NCBI RefSeq assembly: GCF_002159085.1
Contig: NZ_LZRU01000030.1
Span: 1-64,000 of the forward strand
Origin: Thermobacillus sp. ZCTH02-B1
GTDB lineage: Bacteria > Bacillota > Bacilli > Paenibacillales > Paenibacillaceae
DNA length: 64,000 nucleotides
Reading direction: 5' to 3'
The translations under genes and the position numbers were made by a program. The notes under the pieces are model-generated. The model searched no databases and was not told where the DNA came from. It was given only the letters and a program-made list of their open reading frames with translations. Position 1 is the stretch's first letter. Each line of letters begins with the position of its first letter. This document shows positions 8,303 to 17,499 of this stretch, piece after piece.

Positions 8303-9400
8303 TCACGCCCCGGCGCTCTCCGGCTGCCGGATCGTCACGTGGTCCGCCAACGACCGCGGATCCGGCACGATATGATAATAGACGTTGCCGGGCGCGAAGG
8401 GGAGCTCCTCCCCGTCCTTCATCAGCCGGATGACGCCGTCCGCGGCGCGCTCCCAGACGCATTCGATCGCTTCGCCGTGCCGGATCAGCATGGCCGGTCC
8501 GCCGCTCTTCAGGTCGACCGCCAGCCTCCCTTCGTCGTCGAGCACCTTGTGGGATGTGCCGAGCACGGCCAGATTCACCGCCGTGAGCTGTTCACCGCTG
8601 ACAAGGTCCGTGTGCGGCTCGCCGTTGATGAACCGGAGATACCGGCGCTGCTCCGCGTCGTAGCGGTACGTCACGATATAGTTCTTCAACTGGAAGCGGA
8701 TGTCGATTTCCAGCGCGCTCCCCGCCGGTGCCTCCGCCGCTTTGTCTTCCAGAAAACGGAACGCCGGAATCTCCGCCTCCGCCGCGTATCCCCGCTTCTC
8801 CGCGCCCGCGCGCAGACTCGGCAGATCCGAATAGAGATTGTGCGGCGCCTTGCGCGAGCGGTCGCGCCGGAAATACGCTCCCGCGTTCGTGATCTCGTCG
8901 AGATGCTCCTTCTTCTGCCTGCGCAGGATGCCGTAGGCTTCGTCGCTCGCCCCGGCGTGCACGATGACCGCGTTGTACGACTCCGCGAGCTCGATCATGT
9001 ACGGCCGGATGCTGCGGATCGGCCCGACCGACCCGTCATACGATTCGTCGCTCTGGAAAATCGCGATCAGCCGCGTGATGCCGCCTTCCGCCAGCACTTC
9101 CCACACCACGTCGGCGTGCGGCAGTCCCGACTGGGGCCGCGCCGGCGCCAGGTTGTTGATCATGACCGCCACGGGCCGCATCTTCGCTTCCGCATCGCGC
9201 GGCAAGCCGGTGAGCGGCGCCCGGAACGCCGGTTCGGGCTCGGATTCCGGCTCCGGTTCGGCGATCGGCGTCTCCTGCTCCGTCTCCTGCTCGACGGTTC
9301 CGCCCTCCTCTCCCTTCTTGCCGCATCCGGCCGCAAGCAGCAGCAGAAGCAGCGCGCTGAGCGCCAGCGCCATGATTCGGGCGATACGCGGGTTGTTCAC
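8303..9400 (-). CDS. YerB-like lipoprotein, DUF3048 domains
   Basis: The product (365 residues) starts with a basic end, a Leu-rich signal segment and LAAGCGKKG, placing the lipidated Cys at 26. A Glu-rich linker (about 30-60) leads into the N-terminal DUF3048 domain (PLTGLPRDAEAKMRPVAVMI and GGITRLIAIFQS) and then the C-terminal DUF3048 domain. This is the architecture of Bacillus YerB, a cell-surface lipoprotein without a defined biochemical role. The gene is monocistronic as far as spacing shows. Confidence 0.88.
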   Translation of the reverse strand: MNNPRIARIMALALSALLLLLLAAGCGKKGEEGGTVEQETEQETPIAEPEPESEPEPAFRAPLTGLPRDAEAKMRPVAVMINNLAPARPQSGLPHADVVWEVLAEGGITRLIAIFQSDESYDGSVGPIRSIRPYMIELAESYNAVIVHAGASDEAYGILRRQKKEHLDEITNAGAYFRRDRSRKAPHNLYSDLPSLRAGAEKRGYAAEAEIPAFRFLEDKAAEAPAGSALEIDIRFQLKNYIVTYRYDAEQRRYLRFINGEPHTDLVSGEQLTAVNLAVLGTSHKVLDDEGRLAVDLKSGGPAMLIRHGEAIECVWERAADGVIRLMKDGEELPFAPGNVYYHIVPDPRSLADHVTIRQPESAGA

Positions 9401-9610
9401 GCTTCGATCCCTTCCTTGTCGACCTGGATTGCACCGATGTCTCTATTAAACCACAAATCTTGTTCCATTGTCCGCCTCTTGCCGGCAAAAAAATCCCCGC
9501 CGTCCGCCCCCGATCGTCCGCTCCCCAAGAAACAAAGGCGCGGTCCCCGAATCGAACCCGCCTTCCCGTTTCACCGTCATCCGGCCCGCAGCCGTCGCCT
9601 TCCCGACGGC

Positions 9611-10429
9611 TCAAATGCTCCAGTGGTGCCACTCCTCCTGGCGCGCCGCAAGCCCGTTCAGCCAGTCCACGGTGCGCCGGATCGCCTCTTCCTGGGCTTT
9701 GCGCGACGAATACGTGTGATCCGCCTGGAACAGAATCTCCTTCTCGCAGCTCCCCTCGCTCCGCATCCAGAGCAGTTTTTGCATCAGGAACGTGTAATCC
9801 GTCGGGATGACGTCGTCGGACGTGCCGTGCACGAGCAGCACGTCGCCGGAAAACTTGAGCGCCGCCTGGAACGGCTGATGCTCGGCCAGCGACTCGAAAA
9901 ACTTCGGCTTCAGCGAAAACCCGAGATAGTCCGCCTCGCCGCGCGCCATCGCCTCGTCATACGTCTGTCGCCCGACGATCCGCACGATGTCGTTGAACGG
10001 ATGGAACGCCGCCGACCAGAGGACGAGCTGCCGCACCCGCTTGTCCCTGACCGCCGTGTGGAGCGCGACCGCCCCGCCCAGGCTGTGGCCGAGCAGCGCC
10101 ACCCGCTGCGGATCGACATCGTCGATGTCGAGCACATAATCGAGCGCCGTCCGCGTCTGGTCGATCATCGACGCGAAGCCGAGCGAGCCGTAGTCGCCCG
10201 TACTCTCCCCGCAGCCGGCGTAGTCGAAGCGCAGCACGTAATATCCCGCTTCCGCCAGCGCCCGCGCCGTCTTGACGAACAGCCGGTCGACGCCGATGCG
10301 GGTGCCGACGAAGCCGTGGCAGATCACGACCGCCGGCGATTTGCCGTCCTCTCCCCTGCCGCCCGCCGGGTAATGCAGCGTCGCCGCCAGATCCAGGTTT
10401 TCGAATTTCAACGTCAGCGGTTTCTCCAT
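9611..10429 (-). CDS. Alpha/beta hydrolase, serine aminopeptidase-like (S33)
   Basis: This 272-residue cytoplasmic protein has the alpha/beta-hydrolase order. The oxyanion region is HGFVG (38-42). The nucleophile elbow is GHSLGG with Ser116. LLVHGTSDDVIP carries the acid, and the His is in ADHTYSSRK near the end. DYAGCGESTGDYG is typical of the Hydrolase_4/esterase group related to Bacillus carboxylesterases. The substrate is unknown and no pathway neighbours help. The protein lacks a signal peptide, so it should act in the cytoplasm. Confidence 0.82.
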   Translation of the reverse strand: MEKPLTLKFENLDLAATLHYPAGGRGEDGKSPAVVICHGFVGTRIGVDRLFVKTARALAEAGYYVLRFDYAGCGESTGDYGSLGFASMIDQTRTALDYVLDIDDVDPQRVALLGHSLGGAVALHTAVRDKRVRQLVLWSAAFHPFNDIVRIVGRQTYDEAMARGEADYLGFSLKPKFFESLAEHQPFQAALKFSGDVLLVHGTSDDVIPTDYTFLMQKLLWMRSEGSCEKEILFQADHTYSSRKAQEEAIRRTVDWLNGLAARQEEWHHWSI

Positions 10430-10499
10430 CCCGATCCCCCCCGGTCCCGGTGCACCCTAATCATACATTTCCGATTTTAATACTTGGTATAATACTAAA

Positions 10500-10527
10500 C
10501 AAAAAACCGTCCGCTGTCAACGGACGG
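10500..10527 (-). terminator. Terminator of the EAL gene
   Basis: CCGTCCG (10507-10513) pairs with CGGACGG (10521-10527). On the minus strand the stem is followed by TTTTTTG, a good U tract. It lies 22 bp beyond the stop of the EAL-domain gene. Confidence 0.8.
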
Positions 10528-10549
10528 ACGTCCTTTTCGCCGCCCGCCT

Positions 10550-11893
10550 TCAGCAGACCAGCTTCTCTTCCCGCACCAGCCGCTCGATCTCGCCGGCCTT
10601 GAGGGGCGGGCTGAGCAGAAAGCCCTGGATCGTCGTGCAGGAGGCCTTCCTGAGCAGTTCGAGCTGGCCGACGTCCTCCACGCCTTCGGCCACCACCTGC
10701 AGATTGAGCGAACGGCCGAGATGGATGATCGCGTTCGTAATCGCAAGATCGTGCTGGTCCTTCGCCATGTTCCGGACGAAGGAGCGGTCGATTTTCAGGC
10801 ATTTGACCGGAAGCAGCTTCAGCCGCTGAAGCGAGGAATGGCCGATGCCGAAGTCGTCGATCGAGATCGTGCAGCCGTTCATGTTCAGCGCCGTGATCAT
10901 CTCGAGCGCCCGGTCGACGTCTTCCATGACGGACGTTTCCGTAATCTCAAGCTCCAGCAAGCCGGGCTGCATGCCCGTCTCCCTGAGAATCCCCAGCACG
11001 CGGTCGGCGAACCCGGCGTCCCGGAACTGCAGCGGCGAGACGTTCACCGATATCCGGACGGGCAGAATGCCGAGCTCCGACCATGCGCGCTTCTGCTCGC
11101 AGGCGCGGCGGAGCACCCATTCGCCGAGTTCGAGGATCAGGCCGCTCTCCTCCGCGACCGGTATGAATTCCCGCGGCATGACCAGGCCCCGCGTCGGATG
11201 GTTCCACCGGACGAGCACCTCGAGGCAGATGACCTTCCCCGTGGCGAGATCCAGCCGCGGCTGATAGTACAGCTCCAGTTGATTCAGGCGGATCGCCTGC
11301 CGGAGCTCATACACCAGCTCCAGCTGTTCCTTCCTCGCGCACGGCATGCCCGGTTCGTAGATGTGCCAGCGGTTCCCGCCCATCCGCTTCGCGTGCTTCA
11401 GGGCAACGCTCGCCTCATGGATCAGCCGGTCGGCGTCGCACGCCTCGCCGGAGCGGCGCAGCGAAGCGCCGATGCTGACCGCCGCGCAAATGGTCGATCC
11501 GCCCAGCTCGTATGGCTCGCCGAGCGCCAGCCGGATCGCTTCCAGCCGTGCGGCGAGATCGCCGCGGCACCTCCGGCAGACGACCATGAACTCGTCATCC
11601 CCCGTGCGGCACCACCCGTCGGGCCCGGCGACCGCCGCGATCCGTTCGGCGACCCCGGCAAGCAGCCGGTCTCCCGCCGTCCGGCCGCAGGCGAGATTGA
11701 TGTCCTGGAACCGGTCGATATCGATCACCATCACGCCATCCGCATCCGCCAGGTCAAAGGCGGTCTGCCGCATGTCCGCGACGGTCCGACGCCGGACGGG
11801 CTGCTCGCACCTCCCGGAATTCCGGATGCGGAGCGGCACGTCCCGCCGTCCGTCGACGGTCGTCCCAACCTGTCGGGAATCAACCCTGCGCAT
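10550..11893 (-). CDS. GGDEF-EAL protein, probable c-di-GMP phosphodiesterase with degenerate GGDEF
   Basis: From ATG 11893 (GGAGAGCGGAAGAA upstream) the product has 447 residues. Residues ~45-180 form a GGDEF domain whose signature reads RTGDDEF (98-102 GDDEF), with Asp replacing the second Gly; this often marks loss of cyclase activity. Residues ~190-440 form an EAL domain with the catalytic set in place: EVLVRW (Glu225), NVSPLQF, LELEITET, DDFGIGHSS, KIDRSFV and VVAEGVE. Cleavage of c-di-GMP to pGpG is therefore expected. There is no sensor or membrane part. The frame stays open upstream to 12058, so a longer start cannot be excluded. Confidence 0.85.
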   Translation of the reverse strand: MRRVDSRQVGTTVDGRRDVPLRIRNSGRCEQPVRRRTVADMRQTAFDLADADGVMVIDIDRFQDINLACGRTAGDRLLAGVAERIAAVAGPDGWCRTGDDEFMVVCRRCRGDLAARLEAIRLALGEPYELGGSTICAAVSIGASLRRSGEACDADRLIHEASVALKHAKRMGGNRWHIYEPGMPCARKEQLELVYELRQAIRLNQLELYYQPRLDLATGKVICLEVLVRWNHPTRGLVMPREFIPVAEESGLILELGEWVLRRACEQKRAWSELGILPVRISVNVSPLQFRDAGFADRVLGILRETGMQPGLLELEITETSVMEDVDRALEMITALNMNGCTISIDDFGIGHSSLQRLKLLPVKCLKIDRSFVRNMAKDQHDLAITNAIIHLGRSLNLQVVAEGVEDVGQLELLRKASCTTIQGFLLSPPLKAGEIERLVREEKLVC

Positions 11894-12201
11894 GAGTTCT
11901 TCCGCTCTCCATCCTGCCGCTGCCTGCCGTTGGCAGACATCCGCGCATGATCGATCCTGCACCATGACGCAAGTTGCGTGTCGGCCGAGACTGGTGGCGC
12001 GTATGTGCGTGGACGTCCGGTACTGCGGTGCCAGCTTGAAGCGATCGTGGTGCACCAACCATATGACGCCATTTTGTATGGTGATCCGCTGTTATGCAAT
12101 CATGCTCGGGTCCTATTTTTCGCCTTCTTTCGACATATTTTGAAAGCTTATCCGTGTCGGCACCCGCGGCACCCAACCGGCTGCGCCCCGCCCGCGCGCC
12201 G
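11894..12201. other. Intergenic region upstream of the EAL gene
   Basis: This 308-bp gap between prfC (3' end) and the EAL gene (5' end) is less GC-rich than its surroundings around 12040-12150. A weak minus-strand pair (TTGCAT, then TACAAA 15 bases on, near 12100-12075) could be a promoter for the EAL gene. No terminator for prfC could be drawn. Confidence 0.35.
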
Positions 12202-13788
12202 TCACGGAGCCGTCTCGAGGAACTTCACGTCCGGATTCTTCTCGATCGCCGTCCGAAGCGCGTACTCGCTCTCGAACAGCGCAACGGGCCGGTCTTTCTT
12301 GTCCCGCACCACCGTCGAATTGATGCGGAACTTCGAAAAGTCGATGTTGTCCCCGACGAGCCAGCGCGCGAACTGGTACGGCATCCGCTGAAGCTCGATG
12401 TCGACGCCGTACTCGTGCTTCATCCGGTATTCGAACACCTCGAACTGGAGCTGGCCGACGACGCCGAGAATCGTCTCGTCGAATCCGCCCGTCGAACGGA
12501 ACACCTGCACCGTGCCTTCCTCGGTCAGCTGGTCAATCCCCTTCTGGTATTGCTTGTGCTTCATCGCGTTCTTGACCGTGACCTTCGCGAACAGCTCCGG
12601 AGAGAACGTCGGCAGCTCGTCGAACTCGATGTCCTCTTTTTCCGCCAGCGAATCGCCGATCCGGAAAATCCCGGGATCGAACAGCCCGACGATGTCGCCC
12701 GGATACGCGCGCTCGATGATGTCCCGATCCTGCGCGAGGAACTGCTGCGGCTGCGACAGTTTGATCTCGCGGCCCGCCCGCACGTGCCGCACCGTCATGC
12801 CGCGCTCGAACCGTCCCGACACGATGCGCAGGAACGCGACCCGGTCGCGGTGCGCCGGATTCATGTTCGCCTGGATCTTGAAAATGTACCCGCTGAACCG
12901 CGGGCTGAGCGGATCCACCTCGCCGGTCCGCGATTTCCGCGGCGTCGGCGAAGGCGCGAGCTCGAGGAAATGCTCGAGGAACGTCTGCACGCCAAAATTG
13001 TTGAGCGCGCTGCCGAAGAAGACCGGCGTCAGCTCGCCGCGCCGGACCTTCTCCAGGTCGAACGGATCGCCCGCGACGTCGAGCAGCTCGAGATCCTGGC
13101 AGAGCTGGTCGTACAGATAATCGCCGGCCATCTCGCGGATGCTCGCGTCCCGGTAATCCTCCACCTGATGAACCTCGATCTCGCCGTGGACTTCTCCCCG
13201 GAACCGCTCGACCTGCCGCTTCATCCGGTCATAGATGCCGCACAGCTCGCGGCCCATGCCGATCGGCCAGTTCATCGGCACCGAGCGGATGCCGAGCACC
13301 CGCTCGATCTCCTCCATCAGGTCGAACGGATTGCGGCCGTCCCGGTCGAGCTTGTTGATGAACGTGAAGATCGGGATGCCCCGCTTCGCGCACACCTGAA
13401 ACAGCTTGATCGTCTGCGCCTCGACGCCCTTGGCCGCATCGATCAGCATGACCGCGCTGTCCGCGGCCGTCAGCGTGCGGTACGTGTCCTCGCTGAAATC
13501 CTGGTGGCCCGGCGTGTCCAGAATGTTCACGCGGTGGCCTTTGTAGTCGAACTGGAGCACCGAGCTCGTCACCGAGATGCCCCGCTGCTTCTCGATCTCC
13601 ATCCAGTCGGACGTCACGTGACGGTTCGCCTTGCGCGCCTTGACGCTGCCCGCCTCCCGGATCGCGCCGCCGTACAGCAGCAGCTTTTCCGTCAGCGTCG
13701 TCTTGCCGGCGTCCGGGTGGGAGATGATCGCGAACGTGCGGCGACGCGTCACTTCCGTCCGCAGTTCTTCGAGCACGTCGCTCTTCAT
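12202..13788 (-). CDS. prfC: Peptide chain release factor 3
   Basis: The 528-residue GTPase removes RF1/RF2 from the ribosome after peptide release. G-motifs are visible: SHPDAGKTT (23-31), the switch region KQRGISVTSS, DTPGHQDF, and NKLDRDGRNP. The C-terminal RF3 domain follows (FGVQTFLEHFLELAPSP, then RKSRTGEVDPLSPRFSGYIF). The length matches the family. The start ATG is supported by its position right before the conserved helix and G1 motif. It appears to be transcribed alone; a tandem-repeat array lies just upstream of its start. Confidence 0.95.
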   Translation of the reverse strand: MKSDVLEELRTEVTRRRTFAIISHPDAGKTTLTEKLLLYGGAIREAGSVKARKANRHVTSDWMEIEKQRGISVTSSVLQFDYKGHRVNILDTPGHQDFSEDTYRTLTAADSAVMLIDAAKGVEAQTIKLFQVCAKRGIPIFTFINKLDRDGRNPFDLMEEIERVLGIRSVPMNWPIGMGRELCGIYDRMKRQVERFRGEVHGEIEVHQVEDYRDASIREMAGDYLYDQLCQDLELLDVAGDPFDLEKVRRGELTPVFFGSALNNFGVQTFLEHFLELAPSPTPRKSRTGEVDPLSPRFSGYIFKIQANMNPAHRDRVAFLRIVSGRFERGMTVRHVRAGREIKLSQPQQFLAQDRDIIERAYPGDIVGLFDPGIFRIGDSLAEKEDIEFDELPTFSPELFAKVTVKNAMKHKQYQKGIDQLTEEGTVQVFRSTGGFDETILGVVGQLQFEVFEYRMKHEYGVDIELQRMPYQFARWLVGDNIDFSKFRINSTVVRDKKDRPVALFESEYALRTAIEKNPDVKFLETAP

Positions 13789-13907
13789 CGATCTGCGCAG
13801 TCCTTTCTAATCCTCGGAAGAATGATATTTCTCTTAACAACCGACAACCGCCGCGCAACCTTACGGCCGCGTATCACCACGGCGGAAGCGCGATCCGTTA
13901 ACGACTT

Positions 13908-14430
13908 CCCGTGCCGTTATCCGCTTCCTACGCGCGGCGAAACCGCCCGTTAACGGCACCGCGGACCGTTATTCGCGGCTTCCGGCGGCTTCGCCCGCCC
14001 GTCTCCGGGCGATGAACGGTCTCCCGTGCCGTTATCCGCTTCCTACACGCGGCGAAACCATCCGTTAACGGCACCGCGGACCGTTATTCGCGGCTCCCGG
14101 CGGCTTCGCAAGCCCGTCCGCGGGCGATGAACGGTCTCCCGTGCCGTTATCCGCTTCCTACACGCGCCAAAACCATCCGTTAACGGCACCGCGGACCGTT
14201 ATTCGCGGCTTCCGGCGGCTTCGCAAGCCCATCCGCGGGCGATGAACGGTCTCCCGTGCCGTTATCCGCTTCCTACGCGCGGCGAAACCGCCCGTTAACG
14301 GCACCGCGGACCGTTATTCGCGGCTTCCGGCGGCTTCGCCCGCCCGTCTCCGGGCGATGAACGGTCTCCCGTGCCGTTATCCGCTTCCTACACGCGGCGA
14401 AACCATCCGTTAACGGCACCGCGGACCGTT
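13908..14430. repeat. Tandem array of a 115-bp unit, about 4.5 copies, each with a long dyad
   Basis: The marker CCCGTGCCGTTATCCGC occurs at 13908, 14023, 14138, 14253 and 14368, an exact 115-bp period. Copies 1 and 4 are identical, and the partial copy 5 is identical to the matching part of copy 2, so a 345-bp block of three units appears to have been duplicated. Inside each unit AACGGTC and GTGCCGTTA are mirrored by TAACGGCAC and GACCGTT, giving a long imperfect hairpin with a roughly 30-nt loop. The array fills the gap between prfC and the cyclase gene. No coding function is apparent. Confidence 0.92.
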
Positions 14431-14514
14431 CACGAAGCGCATGCCTGCGGAAGACCACCCGTCGGCTGATGGCGACGGCCCCGCCCCGCAGGCGCCGCGG
14501 CAGCCGACACGCCA

Positions 14515-15135
14515 TCATCGCAGCAGGAACGCCCGCGCCGGCGCCGCGTCGATGCCCGTCAGCTTCAGCGGCGCGATGACGAGCCAGTAGCTGCCCGGTT
14601 CGACATGGCCGAGCCGCAGGCCTTCGACGATGACGATGCCGTTCCGGAGCAGCGGCCGGTGCGTCGTATACTCCGGCTGCGCCCGCTCGATGCCGAGCCC
14701 GTCGGTGCCGACGAGCGTCACGCCCCGCTCGATCAGGTACTGCGCGCCGTCTTCCCGCAGGTAGACGAAATCCCACAGAAACTCGTCCGTCAGCGAGTTC
14801 TTCGTCTTGAACAGAATCCGTTCCCCGCGCTGAATGCCGTGCGGCTCGAGATCGTCCCTCGTGATCGCGTCTTCCACATGCGTCATGTCGAGCACGCGGG
14901 CCGGGCCGACCAGCTGCTCCAGCCCGATCGTCTCGATCGTCTCGCCGCCGGCCAGCATGTGCAGCGGCGCGTCGACGTGCGTGCCGCAGTGCACGTCGAT
15001 GTCGATGCGGCTCTCGTGAACCCGGCCGGTCTGGTGGTTGACGGTATTGTAGATTTTCGGCCGCTTCTCGTCCTTGTTCTTGTAGACCTGCATCCCTTCG
15101 TGAATCGTCATCGAAATGTCGATGATGCGCTGCAT
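14515..15135 (-). CDS. Cyclase family protein (kynurenine formamidase-like metal hydrolase)
   Basis: The 206-residue product has the family metal-binding signature HCGTHVDAPLH (His49, His53, Asp55, His59), which holds Zn or Mn in kynurenine formamidases and isatin hydrolases. The segment LVGTDGLGIERAQ and the final VEPGSYWLVIAPLKLTG also fit the family. ATG 15135 is preceded by GGGGAGGGA. No tryptophan catabolism genes are near, so the substrate (an arylformamide or a cyclic amide) is not set by context. Confidence 0.85.
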   Translation of the reverse strand: MQRIIDISMTIHEGMQVYKNKDEKRPKIYNTVNHQTGRVHESRIDIDVHCGTHVDAPLHMLAGGETIETIGLEQLVGPARVLDMTHVEDAITRDDLEPHGIQRGERILFKTKNSLTDEFLWDFVYLREDGAQYLIERGVTLVGTDGLGIERAQPEYTTHRPLLRNGIVIVEGLRLGHVEPGSYWLVIAPLKLTGIDAAPARAFLLR

Positions 15136-15462
15136 CTTCGTCCCTCCCCGCCTATTGCGCGCACCCGGCCCCGCCGGGTCCGCCATGTCCGCCATATTCG
15201 CCGTTTCCGCAGTTTCCGCCGGCGGCTAGCCGCCGTGTCGGATTTGCATGGTATGTAGTGTATCACAATCGTCCGCCGATCGCCATCCGCCCCATCCGGC
15301 CAAAAAGGAAAAACGCCATCCGACGCCTCCGACGCGCGGGCCGGCACGCCTCCGCCCTGCCGGTGGGCACATGACGATGCGCATCCGTCCCTGGGTGAAT
15401 ATATTGAATCGCGGCTGTCCCCCGTGCTCCGCACGATGTCGGACGGAAAGGAGGCGATGCGG

Positions 15463-15873
15463 ATGGAACCGATTCACCCGCTCACGGAGGAAAATCTCGA
15501 CCAGTTCCGCGGCCAGCTGGTGTGCGTCATCATGAAGGACGGTACGCGGCACATCGGGGTCCTGGGCGGCTGCCGGGGCGGGCGCCTCGTGCTGAACGAG
15601 GACGCGCCCGAAGCATACGGCAGCGTCGCCGGACAGCGGGACGAAGAGGAGGGGAAGCGGCGCCCCCGCCGGCGGGCCGGAGGCCGGAAGGGGCGCGGAA
15701 GATCCGCCGGCAAGACGGCGCAGGCGACCGCCTTCGCAAGCGGCGGATGGTACGGCCCGCACGTGCCGTATGACGGTCCGTTCAGCGGCGGATTCCGGCC
15801 GCCGTACGGTTACTTCGGCCCGCGGACCCTGCTGGATCTCGCGCTGATCGCGCTCGTGCTGCTGATCCTGTAG
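15463..15873 (+). CDS. Unrecognised small protein with an Sm-like head and hydrophobic C-terminal tail
   Basis: From ATG 15463 (AAAGGAGG eight bases upstream) the product has 136 residues. Residues ~10-42 (FRGQLVCVIMKDGTRHIGVL then GGRLVLNED) look like the strand pattern of a small Sm-like barrel. A basic linker rich in Arg/Gly follows, then a Gly/Pro/Tyr-rich part, and a hydrophobic end TLLDLALIALVLLIL that could anchor in the membrane. The layout is common in poorly characterised Paenibacillaceae spore or surface proteins, but I cannot name a family. Confidence 0.6.
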   Translation: MEPIHPLTEENLDQFRGQLVCVIMKDGTRHIGVLGGCRGGRLVLNEDAPEAYGSVAGQRDEEEGKRRPRRRAGGRKGRGRSAGKTAQATAFASGGWYGPHVPYDGPFSGGFRPPYGYFGPRTLLDLALIALVLLIL

Positions 15874-15982
15874 ACCGCGCGGCGCTCCTCCCGGATGGAC
15901 AGCCCGAATGCAAATCTTTTACAATTAATGTAGTGCAGTTCATGCGGCAATGCGCGCACCAAGCCGCCGGGAGGGAACGCCG

Positions 15983-17218
15983 ATGAAGATCGAACCCGTC
16001 CGCATGCAGCGGACCAGGCCGATCAGCGGCGCCGTGCCGGCCGTCCGGCCGGCGGAAGACGGGCGGAAGCCCCCCGGACGTCCGCCCGGAGACAGGCGCG
16101 AACCGGCGGACGGGCGCCGGCGGGCCGCCGAGAGCGCAGTCGCCTGGCTCACGGCGGTCCGCCGCGCCCGGGAATCCGCCGCCCGGCTCGCCGAAGCTTC
16201 CCTCTGGTCGCGCCGCAGGGTCTGGACCGGCGATCCGGACGCGATCGCCGGATGGGCGCCGGACGACGCGCCGCTTGCGGTCCATCGCATCGAGATCGGG
16301 AAGACGGCCCGGGCGCAGCGGAACCGCGGTTTCGAGCTGGCGCGGAACGCCAGGTCCGTCATCGAGCCGGGCCGGCACACGTTCCGTCTGACTTGTGCCG
16401 GCAGGACGCACACGCTCGAAGCGGGGATCGAAGCGAACGACACGAACGATCTGGCCCTCGCGCGGCTGGCCGCCGCGATCAACGCCGCCGAAGCCGGCGT
16501 CCGGGCCGAACGGCGGGAAATCCGCAGGCTCCGCCTCGTCTGGCTCGAGCTCGTCGGTGCGGTGACGGGCGTCCGCGGCGCGTTCGAACTTCGGGACGAA
16601 GACGGCAGCGCCGTCAGCGCGTCCGGCATCGGCCACGTCGCCGTCCCGGCGGAGGACGCCGTCATCCGCATGGACGGCGGGCCGGACCGGATACTGCCGG
16701 TGAACGAAGCGGTGCTGGATAGCGGCCGGCTCAGACTCGTCTGGAGTCCCTCGGCCGCCGGCGCATACGAGATGGCGGTCGGCTACGATCCGGACGCGAT
16801 CGCGGAAGTTCTTCGCGCGGCCGTCGACGGCCTGAACGAGCTCATGTACGTCCATCGGACAAGCGCCGGCAGCCTGCACCAGGCGCTGCTCCGCGAACTG
16901 GAGCGCTCCGCTACGACGGAGGCCGCGGAAATGCTCGGCATCGCGCGTTCGGATTCCGGGTGGGAGCTCGACGAGCGCCGGTTCCGTGAAGCCGTGCGGA
17001 ACGAACCGGAGCGCGTCCGCCACGAGCTCGCCGGTCCCGGCGGCTGGTCCGCCGGAATCATCCGGATGACGGACCGGTTCCTCGCGATGCCCGCCGAAGC
17101 GCTGCTGAACCCGGGGACGCGGGAAGCCGGCACGTATGCGCCGGACGCCTCGGGCGCCACGCAGGTGCAGCCGGCGGAACCCGCCTCCGGCTGGTATTTC
17201 GACTCGACGTTTTATTGA
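15983..17218 (+). CDS. Orphan protein resembling flagellar cap protein FliD
   Basis: From ATG 15983 (GGGAGGGAA upstream) the product is 411 residues. Residues ~95-250 follow the pattern of FliD core domains: VHRIEIGKTARAQRNRGFEL, a 'PGRHTFRL' strand, DTNDLALARLAAAINAAEAG (in FliD this region selects 'dtl..la..IN....GV.A'), and FELRDEDGSAVSASGI. The C-terminal half is helical (LRAAVDGLNELMYVHRT), like the coiled ends of FliD. The basic N-terminus is not FliD-like. No flagellar genes are in the window, so a role in flagella is not shown; it could be a surface protein that borrowed the fold. Confidence 0.5.
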   Translation: MKIEPVRMQRTRPISGAVPAVRPAEDGRKPPGRPPGDRREPADGRRRAAESAVAWLTAVRRARESAARLAEASLWSRRRVWTGDPDAIAGWAPDDAPLAVHRIEIGKTARAQRNRGFELARNARSVIEPGRHTFRLTCAGRTHTLEAGIEANDTNDLALARLAAAINAAEAGVRAERREIRRLRLVWLELVGAVTGVRGAFELRDEDGSAVSASGIGHVAVPAEDAVIRMDGGPDRILPVNEAVLDSGRLRLVWSPSAAGAYEMAVGYDPDAIAEVLRAAVDGLNELMYVHRTSAGSLHQALLRELERSATTEAAEMLGIARSDSGWELDERRFREAVRNEPERVRHELAGPGGWSAGIIRMTDRFLAMPAEALLNPGTREAGTYAPDASGATQVQPAEPASGWYFDSTFY

Positions 17219-17331
17219 CGTTTTATTGAAGAAGCGGCGTCTTGCAATGGTTGATCGGCTTTTGCCATCGTTTCGGTGCGTTTGCAGTCTGAAACCGGAA
17301 TCCAACGATTCCGGTCCGGAATGAAAAGAAA

Positions 17332-17358
17332 CTCCCACGCGCTTGCGACACGTGGGAG
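17332..17358. terminator. Terminator-like hairpin
   Basis: CTCCCACG (17332-17339) pairs with CGTGGGAG (17351-17358). The better U tract (TTTCTTTTC) is on the minus-strand side, although the gene before it is on the plus strand. It may act in both directions or serve an unseen minus transcript. Confidence 0.5.
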
Positions 17359-17499
17359 CACAACGGTTCTGCCATGACGCCGCATGTCGTGATTGCGTCC
17401 ATGTCAACCGGTGGAAATCCCCGCCGGTTTTTTCTTTATGCTTCCCGCTCGAGCCGCCGCCGGCCATGTGCTACAATGTCATCGGAGGTGATGGGCGAC

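Noticed and set aside
12094..13953. A 619-codon plus-strand frame over prfC
   Set aside because: Release factor 3 on the minus strand explains the interval fully. The plus frame has Arg/Leu/Glu-rich low-complexity sequence typical of an antisense shadow.
13908..14430. Tandem repeats considered as a CRISPR array
   Set aside because: The units are 115 bp and contiguous, with no repeat/spacer alternation, and no cas gene is near.
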